A stretch of 64,000 nucleotides of DNA from Aulostomus chinensis (GCA_037954235.1 JBBMOA010000018.1:12634501-12698500); one strand, 5' to 3'. Counted from the stretch's first letter, positions 1 to 10,360 are shown. Notes: generated by a model not told the origin, from the sequence alone. A program made the numbers and translations.

Positions 1-32
1 ACACACACACTTTCTTACACATACACAGCAGC

Positions 33-273
33 ATGTTTGAGGAGCAGGCGACCAAGGTCAAGATCACGTCGGTGGTGATTTTGGTGGGCATGTCGTCGAT
101 GCTGGCGGCGGTGGTGACGGACCACTGGGCTGTGCTCAGCCCCCGGGTGGAGAAGCTCAACGCTACCTGCGAGGCGGCCCACTTTGGCCTCTGGAGGCTC
201 TGCAAAAAAAGCATCTTCATCGTGGAGGCAGACCCCCAGGGCAAAGGCTGCGGCCCCATCAGTCTACCTGGAG
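33..273 (+). CDS. cacng1: cacng1 exon 1 (residues 1-80, first membrane segment and start of extracellular loop 1)
   Basis: ATG at 33 follows a CA-rich leader (ACACACACAC at 1-10, ACACATACACAGCAGC before the ATG). The upstream promoter lies outside the window. The exon ends at 273 before GTATGG and leaves one base of codon 81. It encodes the first transmembrane helix, the conserved TDHWAVLSP stretch, the N43 sequon (NAT) and the GLW motif at 52-54. Confidence 0.95.
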
Positions 274-759
274 GTATGGAGCTGACGCATTTTACGATTG
301 CTGGAAGAGCATCGGGTGTTTGAATCATTGATACGCTCAAACTGATGTCATCTTGATGTTTTTTGAAGTCAGAGTTGAGCAGTCACAGTTTGTCAAGTCA
401 AGAGGAGAGAAAAATGTTTTTCAAATGCATGTTGTGTATTCATGCCGGTCAAAGTAGAAACAGCAACAAAAATCAGACTTCCGACACCATTTTTCCACAA
501 ATTAGTTTTGAACTTTGAACTTTGACTTATATGGGTTAAGTCTGTACAGAACATTAGTTTCTTTCTTAAGAATCATGTGGACAAACCACAGTTTGAACTC
601 AGAGGCTGAAGGGTCAGAGTCAGTCTCCATCCTCCATTCTGATCCTCTTTTTCTTTCCCAGTCCTCTCCTCCCAAAAAGACCATGACAGCACACATGTGG
701 GGCTGGCACTTGAGCGTGTACATGCACACACGTGCATGCATGCACGCACATACACACAC

Positions 760-790
<31 letters not shown>

Positions 791-3700
791 GCAAATGGGT
801 TCTACTGAACCATCATTATCTTCTACAGAGGAAATCAAACTGCCAATTAGAAACACTGGAACAACCATAGTCTCCCTGCCTCACGACAGTAACATGATCA
901 GTTCTGTCTGGGCCACTGGATTCTGCAGGGAAGGTAGAACAAACAGGAACCCGGCGCAGGCCTTACCTCTCTCATGATCTTGGCACTCGGCATGATCTAC
1001 CAGACCTTCATACAGGAAGTGTTTTCATGATCTGTCAGCAGCGTGTACACTTATTAAAGGACCATTAAGTGCGATTCCATTCCTACAGTTATTAATGGAC
1101 CTCGATTGGAAATTGATAAAAAAAAAATACTTTCCCCAAAATACAAGCAGTCTTTTCTGATGTACTTATGATTCACAAGTTTTTGAAAGAAAAAGTGGGA
1201 GATGTAGTAAATAGATTTAAAAAGCAGGCTGTTTTCCAGGGTTGGGGGGGTTGCCAAATATCGCATACATTTCAGAAAAAGTACAATAAAGCATTCTCTC
1301 TCGGCTCTCTGAAATAGCTTTAATTAAAAGCTGTCTTTGAGCATGGCCGGCCCCGGGTTAGACAGTGTCTCTCTGGCCTTTGGCTGTGTGTGTGTGCGTG
1401 CCTTGCAGCCAAGCAAGGAGATTTCTCTCTGACTCTGTCATTAAGTTAGCCTCGGGCTCCTGCACCTCAGCATCAGTAGAGACCTTAATGAAGTGTGGCT
1501 TCCTGCTCCAGCTCACAAGTTAAAGTACACCTGGGAGACTCAGGAGGGATGAAGAGGATTGAGGGAAGAAAGTGGGTGAATACAGGCTGGATACGATGAT
1601 GGGGAAAAGGGGAGCTCTTTTACAGTGTCCGAAGGGTGCTTTTAGTGAGGGATGATATCGTATTTAACGTCCTGTGGTCAGGAATCAGAAAACGAGGCCC
1701 AGTAGATAGCAAAGAGGTGTGACAGCTGCCTGATATAAAAGTAAGACATAGAGGGCTTATCAAGGGCCTCCGAGGAGAAATATCTATCCAAGCTACAAGT
1801 TAATCACCTGAGGAATATGTGAGTAGCATATTGTAGCTGTCAGACTCCGATATGATGAATGATCCAGATACAATCTCTACAACCAGCATGCAGAAACTCA
1901 CTTGTCTACATAACAACTGGCAAGACTAACTCCTTTTCTTGACTCATAACTGTGAGATCAGGGCTCTATTTTCTTTCTGCTGCCACCCGTTAGATATCAA
2001 ATGTGTCCCCCACTCTCACCTACATTCCCACAAAGTTTTTCTACACTTGGCTTATGAGGGCAGGTGAGTCATTCTCTTATATTACCTTAAAAAAAGCGCA
2101 GCTCTACCATTTGCTCCCACGTCAGGCTCGATAGTTTTTGATTACACAACTCAGTCTCTTCCCATTTGTGGCCTTTTTGTTTTCTTGATCTAATGTGGTC
2201 ATCAAGCACGGCGGTGGTGTTCGGCAACTCCCTCCCGCATCCCATACTTTTGAGGTTATTTCTTTTTATAGACTCTTGACGTTTCTTCATCTGTTTCTGA
2301 GTTTAATGTGTGTTAGAAGGTGTGCGCCGAGCCCCAAGCTAAACAAAGTAGGAATTGCTTTTTCAGAGTGATCGCAAAACAACAGCAGTAAAGCACTACA
2401 ACTAAAATGACTTGTGAAATTAGCTTCCAACAAATGACATAGCACAACATAAATGCTGTAAACAAACCAGCTCTATATGGGTCACATCATGCTGTTTGGC
2501 TCTGTAATGGAGTATTCATTGTACTTTTATGTGTGTTACACACTTCAAAACCACTGAATTTCCAAGTGGTCAAGCAGTGTGATTTTCCAGCTCTTCAAAT
2601 ACAATATCTTCCTAATCTTCCTTTTCCGACGACACTGAGCCCTCAAAAGCGCCAGTGTCACAACTCTCAATTTCTTTCTCGCCCAGTTATTTTCTCCTCT
2701 GGCTTGTCTGCTTTGAGGTGGATTCGTCATTGACAAAACATCAATCCCATTTGAAACGTATGGGGGAAAAAATAAAGCGCACAAATAAAAACTGGTTCTT
2801 GATAAGGATCAAGCCAGGCCACACACACACACACACGCTCCGATATGCCCCCACAGGATGGCGAGGCCTCCGAGGACTCTCCTGTACCACTGTTGTGTCC
2901 TAGTTATCAGAGCTCCTAGTGCACTAACCATTTAAACACCACCACCCATCCCATTCACATTGACCCAGAATTACTCGGTCATTCTGTGCGGCTAGAAAAA
3001 GAAACATCTCACCCCCCCACCCTCACCCGCCCTCCTCCTCCTTTACCTAAAAAAAAACCCATCTGAAGACAAAACGCAAGCATTTTAGCCAAAAGATGAG
3101 ATGGATGAAATGGCGCCAAAAAAAAAAAAAAAAAACAGGTGGGAGGGAAGGAACTGCAAGAGGAGGAGGTGGCATCAGAGTTTAATGAAAAGAGGCAAAA
3201 ATAAAATGACAGGCAATACTGAAATCTAATCGCTCTCCCCCGGAACGAAATCTCCCTATTAGCCAGGCTGCAAGGTCAATGAAGCTCACCCAGATGTTTC
3301 CTCCACACTCTGTTTTCCACATGTTAAGTAATGTTTGTGTACTGTGCAGTGCAGCTTTTCATTACAAAGTGACACTTCATGATTTTTTTCATTAGCAATG
3401 ATATCATTTTCACTAGGAAAGTGAAGCAAGTGTCATCTTTCTATCAATTCAATGGCTAACTGGAGTCATGGGGTGGAAATACCTGTGCAGCACAGTAACA
3501 ACCACAAGCTGGCTTCCTTTTGAAGGTAAATCATTGTATTCGAAATTTGGAAGATTATTACATTAATAAACTTAAAAGAAATCTAATTTAACAAACCCTA
3601 AACTGTCATCAGAAATGCTTAATATATATATATAAGAAAATTCTTGATTGAGGACACATATCGTCACCTTCTTAAAATACTCGCCTAAGTCATTTTTAAA

Positions 3701-6331
3701 CTTTTTTTTTTTTGCCTAACACAACCCCTTATGATGTTTTGTCTCCAGTTTTTTGTGTTTTCTGAAAAACTAAAAAAAAAAAAAAGACTTGGGCTGTTAT
3801 TTTAAGAAGGCGATGATGTTAGATATGAGCCAGACACTTTTCTCACCCAGAGTGAGAATCATGACCCTCAAATTTGAGTCCGTTCTTCCAGGATGCCCAG
3901 ATTTAGAGTCAAAAAATGCAGCTCTGAAAAGTGTGTATCATAATATGAAAGCACCGTGTCTCCTTTAGCAGCACATTGCTGGGGCTGTTTTGGTGATGTC
4001 ATGCCTGAAAGAAACACCACTTCTATGAATTCTGGGCTCGTCCGGGATTTGAACCCGGGACCTCTCACACCCGAAGCGAGAATCATACTCCTAGACCAAC
4101 GAGCCACATGAATGAAGCCTTTTGTTGTGTTATCTAATGGAAATGGGTTGTTCGAACCATACAGGTGAATAAGTTGTTCTGACTGGATCATATGAAATAT
4201 TGTGGATGAAAATGTCCACTTTTTTAAACAGAAGCAGCACTCACCTCCTTCAAACAGCCCCACCATGTTTCTTCCACTCCCCAAACAACTTAAATGGCAT
4301 TGATTCGTGAAACCACTCTAGGGCTCGTCCGGGAATTGAACCCGGGACCTCTCACACCCAAAGCGAGAATCATACCTCTAGACCAACGAGCCACAAAACA
4401 GTCATTGTCATGGCTGCTGCAGATTTGAACATCATCCCATTTTTCACAGCTTTCACAGTTACGTCAATTGTTCCAACCATTTTTTTTGTTGCATTCCAGG
4501 TCAGGTGGCAGTGGTTGGACTCACTGCAGTGTGTTCCTCTCAGGGACAATTACCAGAAAAATCACCCAAAAAATGTTGCTGTCCTTTCAAAAACACCAAA
4601 TTCAGCCCTCTCTCCCCACTTTGGCCAACTGCGGTCAGGTGAATGCTTTTTGTTGGACAGTAGGACGCCAGGTACTTGATCAAGTGTGGATATACCAAGG
4701 AATGTGATCATGATCAAAGGTGTTGATTTTTCAACATCCAAAATTGCTTGAATTGATAGTTCTGCAGATTTTAAATTGAGGATTAGATAGGATTTGGTAT
4801 TGCACTTGAAAAAAAAATGGTTCTGAAAAAGAATGAATTGATTGTAAAATTCTGAGGTCGCAGAATTCTTCCAAATGGCTGATCATTGTGCAGATAGACA
4901 TTTGACAGTGCCTCAACTGAAATGGTCTCTATGATGATGTTATTCCAGACTGAAGGTTGCTTTTCTCGCTGGTGGGCTCATTCAGGATTTGAGCTCAGAC
5001 TTTTCCGCTCCCAAAGCAAGAATCATACTCTTAGACCAAGAAGCCATACAAAATAGGACTTCTGTGGTTTTCCTTTACTTTTGTCTGAACCATAAAGCCA
5101 TATCCATTTGTTCTGAACCTTTGTGAATTATCTTTAACGCTGTCTGGTTACGGTTTAGGAAAGGCCCATAGTCACGGTTGAGCACTGCTTTGACAGATCC
5201 ACTGGTGGGTTAGAGGGCAGACTCCTTAATTTCCTTTGAAGCTCTTCTACAGGCAATGAAAACATCATGTCGCACTAAATTAAAACATACGCCAGCCTTC
5301 TTGCGGCACATACTCTTATCATTCCAGAAGCAACACTTCCATGGAGTGTGGGCTCATGCAGGATTTGAACCCACGACCTCTTGCACGCAAATCAAAAACC
5401 ATACCCCTAGAACAGGGGTGGGCAATCGTGTGCCATGGAGGGCCGTGTGTATGCAGGTTTTCCTTCCAACCAAACACTTTTTAACAGGTGATTCCACTGA
5501 TTAACACACCTTCAGCCACAGAAGAGTGTTAATCAGTGGAATCACCTGTTAAAGTGTTTGGTTGGAAGGAAAACCTGCATACACACGGCCCTCCATGGCA
5601 CATGATTGCCCACCCCTGCCCTAGAAGAATGAGCCACATAAATACTTTGGACTGAGTGACAGCTAAGTTAAGAGGTCTGAACCAGGCTCATGAATGGAAA
5701 AAATGTTGGAAACATGAATGGAAACAAGTTATGATCCTGATTTAAAGCATTTTATTTGTATTTTATTTATGTGCAGGGCTAACTAGCGCTAGCTATCCAC
5801 AATAGCAATATTTACTTATCATCTTATTCCAGCCAAACTTTTAGAGTTTTATTTTCTGAATCCTGAAGGAGCTCAGAATTATTGTGATGGAGTAATATAA
5901 TAATTAGAATAATCATCATCATTATTAGCATTGAATGAGCAACCATATGAGTGGGTGAAAAACTTGACAGATGTGAGGAGGGGCAAAGAAAACCGGTGAC
6001 TATCCTGACGCCTATTTTCTTTCATTGCCCTCCTCATCATGCCTCCTGATTCAGTGGGATCAAGTGGATCGCTCAAGCCTCTGTTTCGCTTTTGCTGTGT
6101 TTATACAAAAGATCTTTCTGTCTTTCCTCTGTGTGCTGGTTTTCATAGAGGCCGAGGTAAATCCTGCAGCTACAGCCAAACACACATTAGCTCACACTAT
6201 CTCAGCCCCCGAGGTAAAGACAGCTAATGAGAAAAGACTAATGAAAATAATATATTTGCAGATCCAAGTTGCACTGTGACCCTGCCTCTGATTTTCTCTA
6301 CCTCTAGCCTGCCCGTCACATCTCTCTCTCG

Positions 6332-6379
<48 letters not shown>

Positions 6380-6591
6380 TTTATGCATACCCACAGTCTT
6401 GATATGCCTTTACATGGGTGAATAGATAGGACTCGCCAAGACCTGCAGCAGCCTGTTGCTAGGTTACCTCTTTAATGATTCTTTCTCATCCTGGGTAACA
6501 CACAGCTCCTCTGTTGCCTGGCATATATACACACATATGTGTGCATCCACACAAACTGCACTAACACACAAATATTGTCCATCTCTGTGGA

Positions 6592-6643
<52 letters not shown>

Positions 6644-9600
6644 ACCTGTTTGCTTTATGGGTTTAATCTCAGGCAGAGAGGATGGCGAGTGGAGGACACT
6701 CGTTTGGCCTTTACATCCTCTCTCCCCCTCCCTCTCACCGGCCGTCCTTAGAGACGGTAAATAGATAGATGGATGTGCAGGAAATGACTGCACCTCAGAA
6801 CAGCTCCTCTAAACCAGGCGATATTGAAGATTGTGGTCAAAGGAGTTTTAGCGAGCAAAGAGCAGAGATTGGTCGTTTGTGTGTCAAAATCAGTTCCAAG
6901 TCAATTCTTCGACGTAAACACAGCAAACATGGAGGAAAGTGAAGGGTTCCTTAGGTTATACTGTGCATTTGATGGAAAAGCACAAACACACACACAGATG
7001 AATGCTGAGCCTAGAAAAAGAAAGATGTGGACTTGTGCAAACAGTACTTTTCAAACAAAGAGGCATAAAGTCACTGGCATCAGATTTGCTTGCACATTCT
7101 TGGCAAAGAGTCCGAGCCAGAGACTCTTCACCACGGAGGGATATGGGGGTGGTGGTGGTGGACATTTACGGTAGCCACTATACTTTTGTTCTAGCTCAGT
7201 TGGTGTGTGTCTCCTCCCTCACTTTAATGTTCGTTCTCCTGGAAGCTTCATGTTCCTACATGGCGTTGCTGAAATGCCGAATATGGCAGCATAATCAGCT
7301 CCCAAATTTGTGACATCACAAATCATGACTGTCGCTCCATCTGTTACAATTAGAATGTCAACGCCTGCGGGGAAAATATACACTTCATCATATTTCTGAC
7401 TTTCTTATCATACCTTGACTTGAGTTATATAAATGGCCCAGAAAGAAATCATCTTTTTTTCTTTTTTTTTCCATTTTAGTGTGCTTTTGTTTTGTTGTTG
7501 TTGTTGATTTAGGTTTTTTTGTTTTTTGGGGGTTTTATTTGGTAGCATTTTGTAAATTGATTGTTCACATTTCTAATTCTGTTGAAGGTTTTGTTAGAAG
7601 AATGCATGATTGTGATTGTGATTATGATGTCAGAATTGGCTGATACTGAATACAATTTATCGTCTATGGAGGGTTCCTATGTAGGATATAAGCGCTGTAG
7701 ATCCACATGTAATGCCTTCACTTTGCCAGTTGAAAATTAAAAGAGATAACTGACACTTTCACGATCACCGGCGCGTCTTCTCACGTATTCAAACCGAGTT
7801 TACACTGCTGTTTTTGTCAAAGCGGCATGTTCTGTTCATTTTAGGCTTTCTAACGCGCTCCATTGAGAGATTCAACTTCTACACTCATGGGTGGTGGTGG
7901 TGACTAACAGGGCCACAGGTTCAAGCTGACGCACCTGATACTGTCCCCTCCTCTCTGTGTCTCTTACTCTACAGCAAAAAACTGTTCCTACTTCAAGCAC
8001 TTTACATCTGGGGAGGAAGCTGAAGTTTTTGAAGTCAAGACCCAGAAAGGTAGGAGGCTTCTCATTGGCACCCAAAACCACATGGTTCAGGTCAAAAGAA
8101 AGAAAAGAAGCTAAACTCAGCCATTTAATATAAAGTGAGAGGACAGGAAGAGTTCAGTAAAATACCACACATTCACGTAACGGAACCCTAAATGCGCGTG
8201 TAATAAAGTCCCGCTAGAACACGGACGGACAGTTGGATTGCGCCACTCATCATATCAATAATCTGAAACGATATCAACTGATTTTCATCTGCTGGCCTTC
8301 TCTGTTATTTTCTAAGTCAAACCCTTTGGAGCTCTTTTGTCTCCGTGTAGAGGACTAGTTGATCCTTTCTGACTCGACACAAACACAGGGATGAGAGCGA
8401 GATACTGATGTGGGCGAGCGATTACAGGTCGCTGTCAGAGTTTTGAAAGAAATGCAATATGAACAGTTCAGGGTCTTCGTGAAATTGGTGAGGACACATA
8501 TCATGAGTTCTCAGCAATTTCACGGAGACCCTGAAATTTTAATATTATTAAAGCGTGAAGTGTGACGACAACAGGACTGTCCGTCTGATATATGGAAATA
8601 TTTGCCTTTACTCTTGCAGTCTCATTGTATTACACATAAAAGCAGACTGAAATCAGCAAAGGCAACTTTATTCATAGTATTTTCATGCTAAGAGACATTT
8701 GAAATTCTTTTCTTAGCCCATTGAGAAATTTACAAGCTGAGTTAATTTGCGATTGCAGTTTTATGATGTACCCTCAACGTGTTCCTGGAATGATTTTCTA
8801 AGTGAGGTGTCGGTGACTTTGACCTTTGACCTTCAAAAGTCCCAGTGAATATTTGGCACCAAATTAGAATAAATTCCCTCTAGTTGCTACAGAAATATCA
8901 CATTCATGTGAAGGGACAGTGACCTTTGACTGCCAAACTCTCTCTCAGGTCATCCTTGAGTCCCAGTGGACAGTTGTGCCAAATCATAGTAATGCATAAT
9001 AATGCCTGCTAGCCCCCAGCTGTCACCAGCGCTGAGGCAAAAGAAACTGTTGCATTCGGAAAGCTGCCAAAACTATGAATTAAAACATGACACAGAACAT
9101 AAAAATGTTGAATAAAATAAGCACACGTTTCTACTCACCAAAATCAGCGGCCATCGATCAGAAACGGAAAGGATCCAAGCTGTGCGTGTGAGAGGTTGGT
9201 AGTTATTTTACATTGGTGCTGGGGATGAGGATCTCTGAGGATCATTTCAGAGGAGTGTCACTGAGAGGAAAAAGTCTGTATCTAAGACACAAATGGGAGG
9301 AGGAGAGATTTACTCTAATGATGTTGTGATAAGCCTGCAGCCTTTTATCTGGCATGCAAATACAATTATTGCTGGTTTGGATAAATTGTTTTGAAAGGGA
9401 GGCTAATTTAAAGGCTAATTACCTGTGTCATAACTCGCCTGAGTGCAATATTATGTAAGCGATACTACATCCTCTCCCTCGTCTTTCCTACACGCTTCCC
9501 CAATTTCTAATCATCATGTCTTTGCTGGCTCTCCTTTCTCGACAGAATACAATATCTCAGCTGCAGCCATCGCCATTTTCAGCCTCTTCTTCATGATCCT

Positions 9601-10360
9601 TGGCACGCTTTGTGTCATCTTCTCATTCGGGAAGGGGCGGGACTACCTGCTGCGCCCTGCTGGGATGTTCTTTGCCTTTGCAGGTCAGATGTGCCCCTGT
9701 GTTCTTTAATAGAGATCATCTGGCATCCCTTTGGTGATTATTGCCAAACATTTTAATTTTGATTGTCAAAGCCCATTTTCCTGTCACAATATTTTGGAAG
9801 TAGCATGTTATCATAGTGTTTCAAACAATATCACTCCTAAAGTTAAAGAACAGGGGCGGCATGGCTCAGACGTATCGTGACCGTCTAGCAACCGAAGGGT
9901 CGCTGACTCGATCCGACCATGTCAAAGTGTCCTTGAGCAAGATACTGAACCCCTAATTGCTCCTGATGGCCCTGCGACGGACTGGTGACCCATCCAGGCT
10001 GAACCCCGCCGCTCTCCTGATGGATAAGCAGTATAGAAAATGGATGGATGGAAGTTAACATAAAACTGTCAGTCTTGCATCAACAATTGTACAATCACGA
10101 AAGCATCAGACTTTTTTTTCATTACAGGCCTTTGCATCATCATCTCCGTCGAAGTCATGCGCCAATCCGTCAAGCGTATGATTGACAGTGACGAGACCAT
10201 CTGGATTGAATATTACTACTCCTGGTCCTTTACCTGCGCCTGTGCTGCCTTCACCCTCCTCATCCTGAGTGGAGTTGCCCTCCTCCTAATCTCCATGCCT
10301 CACATGCCACGTAACCCCTGGGAGACCTGCATGGACGCCGAGCCTGACACCTTAGATTAG
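33..10360 (+). CDS. cacng1: Calcium channel gamma-1 subunit, four exons (33-273, 7975-8049, 9546-9683, 10128-10360)
   Basis: The four exons join to 687 nt, giving 228 residues plus stop (human CACNG1 is about 222). All junctions are GT-AG and all three introns are phase 1. The product is a claudin-fold protein with four membrane segments, at about residues 10-30, 109-131, 143-161 and 183-206. The first extracellular loop carries the family GLWxxC motif (G52-C57) and two N-glycosylation sequons (N43, N83). Recognisable family segments are VVTDHWAVLSP, TCEAAHFGLW, GRDYLLRPA, VEVMRQSVKRMIDS and YYYSWSF, and it ends with the PRNPWETCMDAEP-type tail. CACNG1 is known as the gamma subunit of the skeletal-muscle L-type channel (dihydropyridine receptor). 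The first ATG in frame was taken as start because it gives the family N-terminus. Teleosts often keep two copies; which one this is cannot be decided here. Confidence 0.96.
745..790. repeat. (CA)n microsatellite, interrupted
   Basis: CA dinucleotides with a few TA and CG interruptions. They give rise to several false His/Thr or Cys/Val reading frames on both strands. Confidence 0.97.
4034..4105 (-). tRNA. tRNA-Pro (anticodon CGG)
   Basis: Read on the minus strand, this 72-nt sequence folds as a proline tRNA. The 7-bp acceptor stem is GGCTCGT with ACGAGCC and the discriminator is C (complement of G4034). The T-arm is intact (CCGGG, loop TTCAAAT, CCCGG). The anticodon loop TTCGGGT gives CGG, and the anticodon stem has one G-U pair. 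The D-arm begins GGTCTAGGAGTATGA, one base from the usual tRNA-Pro form. There is no run of four T within about 30 nt downstream, so the pol III terminator is weak or distant. It lies antisense in cacng1 intron 1. Confidence 0.75.
4321..4392 (-). tRNA. tRNA-Pro (anticodon TGG)
   Basis: On the minus strand this is a 72-nt tRNA-Pro with a perfect acceptor stem, intact T-arm (loop TTCAATT) and anticodon loop TTTGGGT, giving TGG. It lies 215 bp from the CGG copy, in the same orientation and antisense to cacng1. As with that copy, no clear T-run terminator follows. It may be a functional gene or a young duplicate. Confidence 0.78.
4974..5045 (-). pseudogene. tRNA-Pro pseudogene (anticodon TGG)
   Basis: This aligns end to end over 72 nt with the two copies at 4034 and 4321 but has many substitutions. 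The acceptor stem is mismatched (GGCTTCT against ATGAGCC) and the T-stem is broken. The anticodon loop TTTGGGA is still readable as TGG. It is a decayed member of the local tandem cluster. Confidence 0.75.
5350..5635 (-). pseudogene. tRNA-Pro pseudogene split by a MITE
   Basis: A fourth tRNA-Pro-like copy occupies 5350-5412 and 5627-5635. The two parts sum to exactly 72 nt when the inserted element and one target-site copy are removed. The anticodon loop reads TTTGCGT, so the proline anticodon is lost, and the acceptor stem is damaged. The 3' flanking sequence (ACACTTC-like) resembles that of the copy at 4034, which points to tandem duplication of a larger unit. Confidence 0.72.
5413..5618. 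mobile_element. hAT-type foldback MITE (206 bp) with 8-bp target-site duplication
   Basis: The element starts CAGGGGTGGGCAAT and ends ATTGCCCACCCCTG. Its two arms (5413 to about 5508 and about 5523-5618) are nearly perfect inverted complements over about 95 bp, with one substitution and a 2-nt indel, around a short loop. The 8-bp duplication CCCTAGAA lies at 5405-5412 and 5619-5626. The 8-bp duplication and CAGNG-type ends are the hAT superfamily signature. It has no coding capacity and would have been moved by a transposase supplied elsewhere. Confidence 0.9.
6341..6375. repeat. (CA)n microsatellite
   Basis: About 17 CA units, preceded by a CT-rich stretch at 6321-6340. Confidence 0.97.
6595..6642. 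repeat. (GA)n microsatellite
   Basis: About 24 uninterrupted AG units in cacng1 intron 1. They produce Arg/Glu and Leu/Ser false frames. Confidence 0.97.
7975..8049 (+). CDS. cacng1: cacng1 exon 2 (residues 81-105)
   Basis: A 75-nt exon with acceptor CTCTACAG and donor GTAGGA. It encodes AKNCSYFKHFTSGEEAEVFE and then VKTQK, the rest of the first extracellular loop, including the second sequon N83 (NCS) and C84. Both flanking introns are phase 1, so the exon is symmetric and its skipping would keep the frame. It matches the KNCSYFRHFNPG-type stretch of mammalian CACNG1. Confidence 0.93.
8467..8535. other. 69-nt hairpin (28-bp stem, 13-nt loop)
   Basis: The arms at 8467-8494 and 8508-8535 pair at 27 of 28 positions: 25 Watson-Crick pairs, two G-U wobbles if transcribed on the plus strand, and one G-G mismatch. 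The loop is 8495-8507. The size and shape are those of a microRNA precursor, but a decayed foldback element is equally possible. I do not recognise a known microRNA seed in it. Confidence 0.6.
8760..9060 (+). repeat. Diverged interspersed fish repeat (AGGTCA-rich family)
   Basis: The stretch carries the phrases GTGACTTTGACCTTTGACC, AATTCCCTCTAGTTG, AGAAATATCACATTCATGTG and TCATCCTTGAGTCCCAGTG. I recognise this pattern from a widespread teleost repeat whose exact class I cannot name. Related pieces lie at 27590-27850 and 54590-54660. It contains a perfect DR1 motif at 8820-8832. Confidence 0.55.
8820..8832 (-). promoter_or_regulatory. Perfect DR1 nuclear-receptor motif
   Basis: TGACCTTTGACCT on the plus strand reads AGGTCAAAGGTCA on the minus strand, a direct repeat with 1-nt spacing, which is the consensus for RXR/PPAR and HNF4-type receptors. 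It sits inside a repeat, so function is unproven. Confidence 0.35.
9546..9683 (+). CDS. cacng1: cacng1 exon 3 (residues 106-151 and first base of codon 152)
   Basis: A 138-nt exon, phase 1 on both sides, with acceptor TCGACAG and donor GTCAGA. It encodes EYNISAAAIAIFSLFFMILG (the second membrane helix), the cytosolic GKGRDYLLRPA loop and the beginning of the third helix. The reading frame upstream of 9546 (from 9443) is intronic. Confidence 0.95.
9684..10127 (+). other. cacng1: cacng1 intron 3
   Basis: A 444-bp phase-1 intron with donor GTCAGA and acceptor CATTACAG. Almost half is a SINE-like insertion. Confidence 0.92.
9853..10052 (+). mobile_element. SINE-like retroposon, subfamily B, in cacng1 intron 3
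   Basis: The element starts GGGGCGGCATGGCTCAG and has a tRNA-like head with a B-box-like CTGACTCGATCC. A TGAGCAAGATACTGAACCCC segment, CCTGATGGCCCTGCGACGG and a TGGATGGATGGA tail follow. AAGTTAA occurs at 9840-9846 and 10052-10058 and may be the target-site duplication, although 6 bp separate the left copy from the recognisable start. The same subfamily occurs inverted at 24596-24839. Confidence 0.75.
10128..10360 (+). CDS. cacng1: cacng1 exon 4 (third and fourth membrane helices, C-terminus, stop)
   Basis: The acceptor is a T-run followed by CATTACAG, and the exon reads to TAG at 10358-10360. It encodes GLCIIISVEVMRQSVKRMID, the second extracellular loop ending WIEYYYSW, the fourth helix rich in A, C and L, and the short cytosolic tail ending DAEPDTLD. 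The tail lacks the TTPV-type PDZ ligand of the TARP branch (gamma-2, 3, 4 and 8), which fits gamma-1. Confidence 0.95.

Larger units (their letters stand above)
274..7974 (+). other. cacng1: cacng1 intron 1
   Basis: A 7.7-kb phase-1 intron with GTATGG donor and CTACAG acceptor. Besides the items listed separately (microsatellites at about 745-790, 6341-6375 and 6595-6642, the antisense tRNA-Pro cluster and the MITE) it holds short A and T runs (for example 3119-3136) and no recognisable coding sequence. The frames across 502-977 are readings of the CA repeat. Confidence 0.9.
8050..9545 (+). other. cacng1: cacng1 intron 2
   Basis: A 1.5-kb phase-1 intron with donor GTAGGA and acceptor TCGACAG. 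It contains the hairpin at 8467-8535, a diverged fish repeat at about 8760-9060, and an AT-rich stretch at 9300-9440 with an octamer motif. The rest shows no recognisable content. Confidence 0.9.

Noticed and set aside
3868..4284. 138-residue minus-strand frame
   Set aside because: It runs through the tRNA-Pro(CGG) sequence and has no protein similarity that I recognise.
8922..8932. Second DR1-like site in the cacng1 intron 2 repeat
   Set aside because: GTGACCTTTGACT loses the end of the second half-site, so it is not a full DR1.
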